DNA from: Halobacillus fulvus
GTDB lineage: Bacteria; Bacillota; Bacilli; Bacillales; Halobacillaceae
Length of the DNA: 64,000 bases
Assembly (NCBI GenBank): GCA_004078665.1
Contig: SCFO01000001.1
Coordinates: 150,377 to 214,376 of the forward strand
Reading direction: 5' to 3'
Every line of letters starts with the position of its first letter. Position 1 is the first letter of the stretch. The notes below the pieces were generated by a model that worked only from the letters and a program-made list of their open reading frames with translations, did not search any database and was not told the origin of the DNA. Positions 6,511 through 14,005 of this stretch are shown here, piece after piece. The position numbers and the translations under genes were made by a program.

Positions 6511-7394
6511 TGGCGACAAACAATACAGCGAAAAATCAATTAGCAAATAAAAAGAATGGCAATAACTCTCCTGCACAAGGAAATGGCTCAGCAAATACTA
6601 TTCAGGCCTATCTGAAGAAGATGGGGCCTGAATTTGAAAGAGCTCTGCCAAAACACATGGATGCGGATCGCCTGGGACGTATCGCGATGACTACGATCCG
6701 GCAGAATCCAAAGCTCCTGGAATGCTCGATTCCTTCTCTTATGGGAGCTGTCATGCAAGCTGCCCAGTTAGGCTTAGAGCCTGGATTGATTGGACACTGT
6801 TACCTCGTCCCGTTCTACAATGGAAAGCTAAAGCAAACCGATGTACAGTTCATTATCGGCTATAAAGGGATGATTGACCTTGCCAGACGATCCGGTCATA
6901 TCGAGAGTATCTATGCCCATGCTGTGAAAGAGAATGATGAATTCGAATATGAGTTAGGCCTTCATCCTAAGCTGGTTCATAAGCCGGCCACAGGCGAACG
7001 AGGAGAGCTCACCTTTGTTTATGCTGTCGCTCACTTTAAAGACGGCGGTTATCAGTTTGAAGTCTTTAGTAAAACCGATGTAGAGAGTATCAAGTCGAGA
7101 TCTAAGTCCGGAAACTATGGACCTTGGCAAACTGATTATGAAGAAATGGCTAAGAAGAGTGTAATCCGAAGAATGTTCAAGTATTTACCGATCAGCGTGG
7201 AGATTCAAAATCAAGCCACTCAGGATGAAACCGTAAGAAAAGACATTACAGAGGAACCGGAATCCATTCATGATCAAGAATTTATTGATATACCTGCTCA
7301 TGAAAACGCGGAAGAGTCGGAACAGACTGAGGATAAAAGTAAGAAAGATAAAGAAGAGCTAACACCTGAACAAGCAGCTATGGAACTTAATTGA
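6510..7394 (+). CDS. recT: RecT-family single-strand annealing protein
   Basis: 294 residues. The conserved RecT core spans about 30-230 (LPKHMDADRLGRIAMTTIRQNPKL; SLMGAVMQAAQLGLEPG; VQFIIGYKGMIDLARRSGHIESI; YGPWQTDYEEMAKKSVIRRMFKYLPIS). Residues 1-25 are an Asn/Gly-rich tail and 235-294 an acidic tail typical of proteins that contact SSB-coated DNA. It anneals complementary strands produced by the YqaJ nuclease. Equivalent to YqaK in skin. The stop TGA overlaps the ATG of the next gene. Confidence 0.95.
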   Translation: MATNNTAKNQLANKKNGNNSPAQGNGSANTIQAYLKKMGPEFERALPKHMDADRLGRIAMTTIRQNPKLLECSIPSLMGAVMQAAQLGLEPGLIGHCYLVPFYNGKLKQTDVQFIIGYKGMIDLARRSGHIESIYAHAVKENDEFEYELGLHPKLVHKPATGERGELTFVYAVAHFKDGGYQFEVFSKTDVESIKSRSKSGNYGPWQTDYEEMAKKSVIRRMFKYLPISVEIQNQATQDETVRKDITEEPESIHDQEFIDIPAHENAEESEQTEDKSKKDKEELTPEQAAMELN

Positions 7395-7576
7395 TGGAAC
7401 GTGAAATTCCTATCCCTCACCATTTTATTGGGATGGCGGAGGGAGCCAGTGATCCTGGGAGGTTGTTTAGACGTTATGTAGCAGCTTACGTCCGACACAA
7501 CTTTCCAGGATGGCATCTGGTCAAAATAAACAAAATGAAGGCGATGATTGAACGAGACAATCAAGAGAGGCGGTGA
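7394..7576 (+). CDS. Small conserved phage protein between recT and dnaD-like gene
   Basis: 60 residues from ATG 7394, overlapping the recT stop. A compact protein (PHHFIGMAEGASDPGRLFRRYVAAYVRHNFPGWHLVKI) with one amphipathic helix and a basic tail. No domain assigned. Its fixed place in the recombination-replication operon argues for a real gene with an accessory role. Confidence 0.65.
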   Translation: MEREIPIPHHFIGMAEGASDPGRLFRRYVAAYVRHNFPGWHLVKINKMKAMIERDNQERR

Positions 7577-7580
7577 CACA

Positions 7581-8708
7581 ATGGTACGACCATTTAAAGA
7601 AGGAATAGACTACTTTCCGTTAGATACGGACATGGATCAAGACGATAAAGTGGCCATCATTGAAGCGAAGCATGGTATTGAAGGATTTGCAGTTTTATTG
7701 AAGTTGTTCATGAAGATTTATAAAGAAGGCTACTTCTATGAGTGGAATGAACGTGAACAATTACTTTTCTCTAGGAGAGTTAATGTCAACATTAACCTAG
7801 TTCGTGAAATAGTTACTGATTGCATTGAAGAAGGATTGTTCGACAGAAACCTCTTTGAAGAGCATCGCGTGTTAACAAGTACAGGTATTCAAAAGCGATA
7901 TTTAGAGGCTGTGAAGCGAAGGAAGGAGGTTCGCTTCATGGCTGATTTCTTCTTGATTCAGGACGTCAATTCCGTTCTAGGTAACTCAAAAACGGCTGTT
8001 ATTTTGGTTCATGGTGACGGAAACGAAGTTAATGTAAACAATAACTCAAAAAATGCTGACAAAAGTACACAAAGGAAAGTAAAGGAAAGAGAAAGTAAAG
8101 GAAAGGAGAGTAAAGTAAAGCAGAGTAAAGAACTACACGCACAAGAAAAAGAGCCTGCAGCTGGTGACGACGCTTTGGTATTCTACCAGCAAAACTTTGG
8201 ACTACTGCGTCCAAGTATGTCCGAGAAGATCCTTGCCTGGATTGAGGACATGGGAGACGAGCTAGTCATTCGAGCCATGGAAAAAGCTCTCGAGCAAAAT
8301 AAAAATAATTGGTCCTACGCTGAAGCTATTCTTAGACGTTGGTCTGAACAAGGAATAGATTCTTTGGACAAGGTGGAGGCAGAAGAGGTTCAATTTCAAA
8401 ATCAATCAAAGACAAAAGGTTCTAAGAGCTTTGGTAATGAGAAACGGGATGAAGTCATTCCGAGCTGGTTCAACAAGCAAAAGAAAAGCCTTGAAAAGCC
8501 TCGACAGAATGAGCCTTTGGATATCGAACATGATGCCATTATTCTAGACTCGCTTGTTCGGATGGATCGCTCTTTTGAGAGTATTATATCCGGTGATTTT
8601 GCCAAGTATAACCTTTCGCCAGACGACCTTGCTGCAATCAAAGAGAACGATGTTTCTGCTTTAGAGATCTTGAAATCAAAGACAAAGCTTAGAGCTGTTG
8701 GGGACTAG
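7581..8708 (+). CDS. DnaD-like phage replisome organiser
   Basis: 375 residues from ATG 7581 behind GAGAGGCGGTG. Residues 1-115 match the Lin1244/Lin1753-like N-terminal domain (YFPLDTDMDQDDKVAIIEAKHGIEGFAVLLKLFMKIY), a winged-helix module. Residues about 205-275 match the DnaD C-terminal domain (FYQQNFGLLRPSMSEKILAWIEDM ... NWSYAEAILRRW). A lysine/serine-rich linker separates them, and the codons there give an AAAG repeat at about 8080-8130. Such proteins open the phage origin and recruit the host helicase loader. No separate DnaC-like loader gene is visible, so the host DnaI may be used. Confidence 0.85.
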   Translation: MVRPFKEGIDYFPLDTDMDQDDKVAIIEAKHGIEGFAVLLKLFMKIYKEGYFYEWNEREQLLFSRRVNVNINLVREIVTDCIEEGLFDRNLFEEHRVLTSTGIQKRYLEAVKRRKEVRFMADFFLIQDVNSVLGNSKTAVILVHGDGNEVNVNNNSKNADKSTQRKVKERESKGKESKVKQSKELHAQEKEPAAGDDALVFYQQNFGLLRPSMSEKILAWIEDMGDELVIRAMEKALEQNKNNWSYAEAILRRWSEQGIDSLDKVEAEEVQFQNQSKTKGSKSFGNEKRDEVIPSWFNKQKKSLEKPRQNEPLDIEHDAIILDSLVRMDRSFESIISGDFAKYNLSPDDLAAIKENDVSALEILKSKTKLRAVGD

Positions 8709-8720
8709 GAGGTGCCAACG

Positions 8721-8909
8721 ATGAATGTGACGAGGACACACTTATCCAGAGGTGTTCAGGAGCGAAGGCAGCATCTGATTTTCAAACTGAGAGTGATGGG
8801 CTATACCCAGGACCGGGTAGGGAAGCAGACGGAAGATATGACGTTAACGGAGTTAGAGCAAATACACATCAACCTTCAGTGTCAGAAGGCCAGGGGGAAA
8901 AGGAATTGA
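8721..8909 (+). CDS. Small basic protein resembling Fur-regulated FbpA/B
   Basis: 62 residues from ATG 8721 behind GGAGGTG. RRQHLIFKLRVMGYTQDRVGKQTEDMTLTELEQIHINL resembles the small Fur-regulated basic protein family of Bacillus (helix, turn, L-T-L-x-E-L-E). In the host those proteins modulate iron-sparing regulation; in phages the role is unknown and the match is by eye only. Its end overlaps the RusA start region. Confidence 0.5.
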   Translation: MNVTRTHLSRGVQERRQHLIFKLRVMGYTQDRVGKQTEDMTLTELEQIHINLQCQKARGKRN

Positions 8910-9322
8910 TTCAGTTCACGGTGTTAGGAGATCCGGTTGCTCAAGGGCGACCGAGAGTAGGTAAAACCAAAAGGGGAAAGACCGTTTTGTATGATCCTCA
9001 AAAATCTAAAGACTTTAAACAATTCGTCGGTTTAGTCGCTTCACAATATGCTCCTGCTGAATTGTTGGAAGGGCCTTTGAACGTAAGATTAAAGGTGTAC
9101 AAGCCGTTACTCAAAAGCTTCTCAAAAAAACGGACCCGTGAGGCTGAGGCGGGCTTGTATCGTCCAGTGACTAAGCCGGATGTCGATAATTATGCAAAAG
9201 GAATCAAGGACGCGCTGAATAATGTGATTTGGAAAGATGATAGTCAGGTGGTAGAGCTTACGATCAGCAAGTGGTATAGCGCAAAGCCTAGAGTTGAAGT
9301 GGAAATCACTTCGTTAGCTTAA
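8906..9322 (+). CDS. RusA-family Holliday junction resolvase
   Basis: 138 residues using TTG 8906 behind AAAAGGA; a GTG nine codons upstream lacks a good site. The RusA signature is clear: GDPVAQGRPRVGK near the N-terminus and KPDVDNYAKGIKDALNNVIWKDDSQV at about 90-115, whose aspartates bind the metal. It resolves branched DNA from recombination and replication before packaging. Equivalent to YqaN in skin, and the order after recT and the DnaD-like gene is conserved. Confidence 0.92.
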   Translation: MIQFTVLGDPVAQGRPRVGKTKRGKTVLYDPQKSKDFKQFVGLVASQYAPAELLEGPLNVRLKVYKPLLKSFSKKRTREAEAGLYRPVTKPDVDNYAKGIKDALNNVIWKDDSQVVELTISKWYSAKPRVEVEITSLA

Positions 9323-9400
9323 AAAAGCCAAAGCTGCAGTAGCTTCGGCAAGAGAAAGGAGGAGAACTTATCTGGTTCAGTTACTAGACAGATAAGTCTC
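9322..9400 (+). other. Two hairpins after rusA
   Basis: GCC-a-AAGCT/AGCTT-c-GGC with a GCAGT loop sits just past the rusA stop. A second stem follows: GAGAACTTATCTG (9362-9374) with CAGATAAGTCTC (9389-9400), one bulged A and a 14-base loop, immediately after a strong AAAGGAGGAG with no usable start codon behind it. Possibly a regulatory leader for the XtrA-like gene. Confidence 0.5.
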
Positions 9401-9512
9401 ACACGCCCATTTTGTCCATCATTAAGAACAGATATACAAAAAGAAAAGCCGGAGCAAGGGCCCCGACTACTTGAATGTGTGTAATTCAATTATAACATGG
9501 GGGAATTGCTTT

Positions 9513-9719
9513 ATGCGATTGAATCATCTGCCGATAGAAATAGAAAATGGAAAAATAAACATTGAATTGGATATTTTAGAAGGAGATACCCCGATTTGTG
9601 TCGTATATTGCGGGGGGAAGGCCAAAATAACTACTCTTCCGGAACATGGTGAGACAAAAGTCATTACCCACCAAGGAAAGGTGAAGAGAGTTAAGTTTGA
9701 TGAGGGGGAAGAGTTTTGA
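9513..9719 (+). CDS. XtrA/YqaO-like phage protein
   Basis: 68 residues from ATG 9513 behind GGGGGA. A small all-beta protein beginning RLNHLPIEIENGKINIELDILEGDTPICVV and ending in GKVKRVKFDEGEEF. It resembles the PBSX protein XtrA and skin YqaO, which also follow the RusA-type gene and precede the late activator. Function unknown. It is the last gene before an AT-rich cargo block that splits the usual XtrA-Xpf neighbourhood. Confidence 0.6.
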   Translation: MRLNHLPIEIENGKINIELDILEGDTPICVVYCGGKAKITTLPEHGETKVITHQGKVKRVKFDEGEEF

Positions 9720-9759
9720 AGCTCTAACTCCTCAATATGTTATGCAGAGGTGAAATACA

Positions 9760-10836
9760 ATGATAGAGTCATTTATTAGTGTGTTAGAAAACTACCAAAA
9801 ATATTATAGGGCTAGAGAAGCAAATAAGGATGTCGAAAAGTTAATTACTATGGCAATCCCAAGAGAGATTTCAAGGAAGTTGTCTTTATCAAACGATCAA
9901 TATACTACAAATGGTTCAGTTGGGATGGGGAATACCACTATTACGCCTTGGATTTCTATATTTGACAAAGATATAACTGAGTCAGCACAACAAGGTTTTT
10001 ACATAGTATTTTTATTTCGAGGAGATATGAGCGGGTTCTATCTTTCAATAAATCAAGGAACAACTTATATAGGCAAAAAATTCAAGGGTAGAAAACCCAA
10101 AAATAAAATGAGAAGCGTTGCGACTTTCCTTAGGGAAAATTTAGATTTGCCTCTATCAGATTTTCCATTAGAAACTATTGATTTAGTTTCCCATACAACT
10201 AATGCTAAGAATTACGAAGCAGCAAATATTTGTGCGAAATTTTATGACTTAGAGCGTGGTTTTTCTGAGGAGATGATCATAGATGATATAAGTAAGGCTT
10301 TAACGGGATTAGCTGATATAAAGAAGTTTATCGGCAACCGTTCTCTTAATAAGGTACTTAACGACATAATTTATGAGGACCAAATTTCAGATACAAAATT
10401 TCAAGAGGACATTTTAATTTCAAAAAGTTCTACTACACCTAATGAGCCACAAAGACCAACAGAAAAAACGGTAGGCGGAGTAACCAAGTCTAAATATATT
10501 AGAAATCCAGCTGTAGCAAAGGAAGCTCTAGAGAATGCTGAATTCACATGTCAAATTAATAAAGAGCACAAAACTTTTGAGTCTGCTGTAACTGGTGAGA
10601 ATTTTGTTGAAGCGCATCACCTAATCCCTTTTAATAAGCAAGACAATTTTGAACATAGCTTAGATGTTCCAGGTAATATTATAGCTTTATGCCCTAACTG
10701 TCATAGGTGCATCCATCATGGCACTAAACAGGAAAAGAAGAGAATTTTAAAGACAATATATATAAGCAGAAAAAACATGCTTTTTAATTTCGGTTTGCAT
10801 GTTGATTTAGATGATATCTTCTCATTTTACTTTTAG
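9760..10836 (+). CDS. MrcB N-terminal-like / HNH endonuclease, putative restriction enzyme
   Basis: 358 residues, AT-rich compared with flanking phage genes. Residues 1-170 resemble the MrcB N-terminal (DUF3578) domain (TPWISIFDKDITESAQQGFYIVFLF ... GFYLSINQG), found in modification-dependent restriction proteins. Residues 255-325 are an HNH nuclease: EAHHLIPF (His286-His287), Asn306 in GNIIALCPNCHR (Cys311, Cys314) and HH319-320. A serine/proline-rich linker joins the two. The architecture predicts cleavage of modified or foreign DNA. The insertion in the early-late junction marks it as cargo, probably defence against other phages. Experimental function unknown. Confidence 0.8.
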   Translation: MIESFISVLENYQKYYRAREANKDVEKLITMAIPREISRKLSLSNDQYTTNGSVGMGNTTITPWISIFDKDITESAQQGFYIVFLFRGDMSGFYLSINQGTTYIGKKFKGRKPKNKMRSVATFLRENLDLPLSDFPLETIDLVSHTTNAKNYEAANICAKFYDLERGFSEEMIIDDISKALTGLADIKKFIGNRSLNKVLNDIIYEDQISDTKFQEDILISKSSTTPNEPQRPTEKTVGGVTKSKYIRNPAVAKEALENAEFTCQINKEHKTFESAVTGENFVEAHHLIPFNKQDNFEHSLDVPGNIIALCPNCHRCIHHGTKQEKKRILKTIYISRKNMLFNFGLHVDLDDIFSFYF

Positions 10837-10869
10837 GTTTCAAATTAATATAAATGAGGAGGAAATGGT

Positions 10870-12171
10870 ATCATCAGTGTACTAATTGATTTAATCCATA
10901 ACGTCTACAATATTAATATAAAGTTTATGAGTGTCACTGACATCTTTTTACTTAAAGTCTTACTTGCTTATGCCATGCTAAGAATTGAATTAGTTCTATT
11001 TATTTGGGTTTTTAAATTTGTATTTACTTTACTTATCATGATGGTTAAAAATATAAATTTGTTCAAATCTTTTAAAACTGGTCTTTCTAAGAAAGGATCT
11101 CACCAGCTATTGATATATTTACTAAAGCTTCAAATTGTATTGAGAATGCTAACCAGGAATCTTCAACATTACGGTGCTCTCACTCCGAGAGAGGGGATTA
11201 AGAGAAAACTTTACAAACGCCCCATGATAATTAGTTTGCTACTATTTATCCTATTATTATCTAAATTTTTATTGTCAATCAACATTTTAAACATATTGAT
11301 CATTGTATTGACGATTCAGTTATATTTCGCTGATGTTTTTGGGTTATTGTACAAAAAATTTACAGAAGAACCCTCTAAACTTTTGATGGATTTTTTAGAT
11401 TTCACCATATACCTCCCTGGACTTTTCACTTTAGGTGTCTTAATCTATTCTATCTATTTTATAAGTAGTAAACCTCAGACAGCACGTTTGAAACGGGATA
11501 TTTATTTTGACGTAAGTAAAAAAAACATGATTTTTTACACCTCTATATACAAACAATTACATTATATTATCGATAGCGCTTCAAATAATATTGATACAGT
11601 TCTTAGACACGAAAAAAGAATTACCAATATACTATTGAAGGATGCAATTATTGAGTGCGTTCATCATGTACACGAGATAGAAAAAGAAGAGTGGTTTGAG
11701 TATTCAATAGACCTCCCAATAATTTCTCGGATTGAAGGTGCGGATGATGTACGAAAAAAATATCAAAAAATAAAAAAAGAAATGCTGCCAGTAAATAATT
11801 CTCACGATTCTCCATTTCACTTATTAAAAATGAACCTTAGAGACATTATTGAGTTAGAGAATCGATTCTTTGATGCAGATCAGGATGGTTGGAATAAGTT
11901 GAGAATAAATGAACACTACTTTCATCAACCATACTTTTCAAAGAAAGCATTTCATCATATATTATTTGATTTTGACGAAGTAAGTGATGATGAGAAAAAG
12001 TTAAAAATCCAAAAAGTTCATGATACTATAAGATCGAATATTCATAGGGATGTAGTAGACAGCTTGGAATTATTAATTTTACTTCGTTCTCTCTTCATTC
12101 AAATAGGAAAGAAGATCTCAAGAAGAAATAACAAGGTTGAAGACTTTAGTCGAGACGCTTTTGGTAAATAA
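10870..12171 (+). CDS. AT-rich membrane protein with large soluble tail, unknown
   Basis: Counted from ATG 10927 the protein has 414 residues, with hydrophobic segments at about 6-40, 98-118, 119-140 and 155-180, then a charged soluble region of about 230 residues. ATG 10927 has no ribosome site; a strong GAGGAGG at 10856-10862 instead precedes in-frame ATC codons at 10870 and 10873, and the 19 added residues continue the protein naturally, so the start may be AUC. No family recognised. It lies 33 bases after the HNH gene and may belong to the same cargo unit. Confidence 0.65.
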   Translation: MISVLIDLIHNVYNINIKFMSVTDIFLLKVLLAYAMLRIELVLFIWVFKFVFTLLIMMVKNINLFKSFKTGLSKKGSHQLLIYLLKLQIVLRMLTRNLQHYGALTPREGIKRKLYKRPMIISLLLFILLLSKFLLSINILNILIIVLTIQLYFADVFGLLYKKFTEEPSKLLMDFLDFTIYLPGLFTLGVLIYSIYFISSKPQTARLKRDIYFDVSKKNMIFYTSIYKQLHYIIDSASNNIDTVLRHEKRITNILLKDAIIECVHHVHEIEKEEWFEYSIDLPIISRIEGADDVRKKYQKIKKEMLPVNNSHDSPFHLLKMNLRDIIELENRFFDADQDGWNKLRINEHYFHQPYFSKKAFHHILFDFDEVSDDEKKLKIQKVHDTIRSNIHRDVVDSLELLILLRSLFIQIGKKISRRNNKVEDFSRDAFGK

Positions 12172-12235
12172 TATAAAATTAAATGATAGAAATCTGTATT
12201 AGGAGAGATCTAAGGTTTAAGTGGGGGGGAGAGTT

Positions 12236-12601
12236 CTGAGTAAAGAAATAATTACTTCTATAGTTATTGCTCTAATATTCCTATCAGTATTGAGATTTTA
12301 CGGTTTATACTTAAATCCTATAATTGGATTAGGTGTATCTGTATATGCGTTTTTCCTTACAGTGGGGCAGTTCCTTTATAAAGTCTCTGAATTTAGAGTA
12401 GAGAATTCAAGGGATGAGAAATTTAGAAAGGTATTTACTGTTTTTGGGGAATATATCATAGCTTGGTCAATCATGATTACAATAATATTTGTTTTGTTTG
12501 CCTCAGATGTAAAAGAAGAGCTAATGGTTAGATTAACTGATGGGTTTACACTCTTGTCCTTGGCAATAGTATTTATGTTTATTAGATTCTATGAAGACTG
12601 A
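12236..12601 (+). CDS. Small four-helix membrane protein, unknown
   Basis: About 121 residues. CTG 12236 (CTGAGTAAAGAA, Met-Ser-Lys-Glu) lies six bases after a GGGGGGGAG ribosome site; the GTG at 12221 overlaps that site. Four hydrophobic segments (about 4-22, 27-46, 73-92, 100-117) fill nearly the whole protein. AT-rich like its two upstream neighbours and closed off by a strong terminator, so the three genes look like one imported transcription unit. No homology recognised. Confidence 0.6.
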   Translation: MSKEIITSIVIALIFLSVLRFYGLYLNPIIGLGVSVYAFFLTVGQFLYKVSEFRVENSRDEKFRKVFTVFGEYIIAWSIMITIIFVLFASDVKEELMVRLTDGFTLLSLAIVFMFIRFYED

Positions 12602-12625
12602 TATTGTTCTACCAGCCAACTGGAG

Positions 12626-12669
12626 GACACAAATCGAGCGTGAAAACGCTTGGTTTGTGTCTTTTTTTT
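12626..12669 (+). terminator. Strong rho-independent terminator
   Basis: GACACAAA-x-C-x-AGCGT, GAAA loop, ACGCT-x-G-x-TTTGTGTC, then eight T. It closes the AT-rich cargo block and isolates it from the late activator gene. Confidence 0.9.
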
Positions 12670-12688
12670 ATTTCTTAAGGAGGAAACT

Positions 12689-12838
12689 ATGATAGACAAA
12701 AGATATAAAATGCAATGGAAAATAAGCATCCACCGACGGGATAAACGAACGGGTGTAATTGCCTCAATAAAGAAAAGTCCATATCTTGAACAACTATGGA
12801 AAGGGGCCCGATTTAAAGATGAACAGAAAACAGATTGA
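12689..12838 (+). CDS. Small basic phage protein, unknown
   Basis: 49 residues from ATG 12689 behind AAGGAGGAAACT. Very basic at the N-terminus (KRYKMQWKISIHRRDKRTG), otherwise featureless. Its 3' end overlaps the start of the Xpf-like gene by 20 bases in another frame, suggesting coupled translation. No domain recognised. Confidence 0.6.
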   Translation: MIDKRYKMQWKISIHRRDKRTGVIASIKKSPYLEQLWKGARFKDEQKTD

Positions 12839-13217
12839 AGATGCATTAAGAGATTATAACTGGATGATAAATGAAATTAAGCGTCAACGGGATCTGATGA
12901 AAGAACCAAGTCCAAACTTAGTCGCTCAGTCAGGAATTGAATCGACTCTTCCAAAAGCTGTTGGAGAAACAGGGGATCCAGTTGCTCAAGAAGTGATTAG
13001 GCGCGATAAGAAGACTCGTTGGGTTCATCGCTTAGAAGAAAAGGTATTATATATTCAACAACGTATTCATGTAATTGAGAGCGAGAGAGAACGAGCAGTT
13101 TTAGAATGCCTCTTAGATGGTATGAGCATGGTGGCCATTGGAGTGCACATGGGGCTTTCTAGGCGCCATATTTATAACTTGAAAGAGAATATCATTCGTA
13201 AGTTTATGGATGTGTAA
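12819..13217 (+). CDS. Xpf/YqaQ-like late transcription activator
   Basis: About 132 residues from ATG 12819. The N-terminal 75 residues are helical (KQIEDALRDYNWMINEIKRQRD); residues 80-132 form a sigma-region-4-like helix-turn-helix (ESERERAVLECLLDGMSMVAIGVHMGLSRRHIYNLKENIIRKF). Size, order and fold match the positive control factor Xpf of PBSX and YqaQ of skin, which switch on late genes. A late promoter should lie in the gaps between here and terS. Confidence 0.75.
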   Translation: MNRKQIEDALRDYNWMINEIKRQRDLMKEPSPNLVAQSGIESTLPKAVGETGDPVAQEVIRRDKKTRWVHRLEEKVLYIQQRIHVIESERERAVLECLLDGMSMVAIGVHMGLSRRHIYNLKENIIRKFMDV

Positions 13218-13285
13218 AATTACCTTATATTAACTTGTGTGAAAAAAGCACTTCGATTAAAATGATGTATTCGGGAGGTGAAAGG

Positions 13286-13540
13286 ATGAACGAATTTCAA
13301 TCTCTTTCAATTAACGAGAAAGTCTTAAATATTGCTGGGGAGTATGGGGAGAGGGTAGACAAGTCTCTAATTGTAATGCTAGACAGACAAATTCACGGAT
13401 CATTAGTTCAAGAGTTAAAGGGAATTGACATAAAGTTTGTTCGGATACATTTCAACACGTTTAAACAATCTGAATATTATGTAGGGCCTTTTGATTTAAA
13501 GGTGAGAAATCCCATGCTCATTTTTGAAAAAGGGGCATAA
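13286..13540 (+). CDS. Phage protein, unknown
   Basis: 84 residues from ATG 13286 behind GGGAGGTGAAAGG. A small alpha/beta protein (INEKVLNIAGEYGERVDKSLIVMLDRQIHG ... GIDIKFVRIHF). No domain recognised. The same frame stays open for 61 codons past the stop, so the C-terminus may once have been longer. Confidence 0.55.
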   Translation: MNEFQSLSINEKVLNIAGEYGERVDKSLIVMLDRQIHGSLVQELKGIDIKFVRIHFNTFKQSEYYVGPFDLKVRNPMLIFEKGA

Positions 13541-13669
13541 GATCAGTATTTCTCATATTACACACATAGAACACATGATGACAATGGGAAACGGCTTTGT
13601 GTAAACTGGAAGGCAGAAAAGGCGAGGTCAAATCCTTTCTTAGTTAGTGCCAATCAAAAGGCACAAGAA

Positions 13670-13698
13670 GCAATCTATATCCCCTCTGATTGCCTTTT
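13670..13698 (+). terminator. Hairpin with T-rich tail
   Basis: GCAATC (13670-13675), a 12-base loop, GATTGC (13688-13693), then CTTTTAA. Moderate terminator ahead of the next small gene. Confidence 0.55.
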
Positions 13699-13744
13699 AA
13701 CTTTGTTATTAAGCTTACCGATATAGAGTTCAGGAGGGGGATAA

Positions 13745-13951
13745 ATGGATCTTGATTTTAGTTTTGCCAGGGAAGAAGTAAATAAGCTAGCTTTAGATAT
13801 AGTTGTGGTGTTGGGGCTGCCATTTGTGCTTGCGATTATTTTGGGGTATGTGCTTAAAATGTTAAATGTCCCGATCAGGGCGGTGGGTCCGTTAGCTTCA
13901 GTTGTCTTCTTAATTGGTGTATTTCAAATGTTTAAATACTATGTTGGTTAG
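13745..13951 (+). CDS. Small two-helix membrane protein
   Basis: 68 residues from ATG 13745 behind CAGGAGGGGGATAA. After an amphipathic N-terminus there are two membrane helices at about 21-39 and 45-62 with a short MLNVPIRAVG turn. Not obviously a holin by position, since the lysis genes lie at 34-36 kb. A terminator follows at once. Function unknown. Confidence 0.65.
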   Translation: MDLDFSFAREEVNKLALDIVVVLGLPFVLAIILGYVLKMLNVPIRAVGPLASVVFLIGVFQMFKYYVG

Positions 13952-13955
13952 ATTA

Positions 13956-13980
13956 AAGCATCCAAAGAGGATGCTTTTTT
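13956..13980 (+). terminator. Rho-independent terminator
   Basis: AAGCATCC, loop AAAGA, GGATGCTT, then TTTTATTTT. It separates the small membrane gene from the methylase. Confidence 0.9.
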
Positions 13981-14005
13981 ATTTTATGTGAATTGAGGTT
14001 GATGT

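Noticed and set aside
8075-8135. AAAG-rich simple repeat as a regulatory iteron
   Set aside because: It encodes the lysine/serine linker of the DnaD-like protein and shows no exact period.
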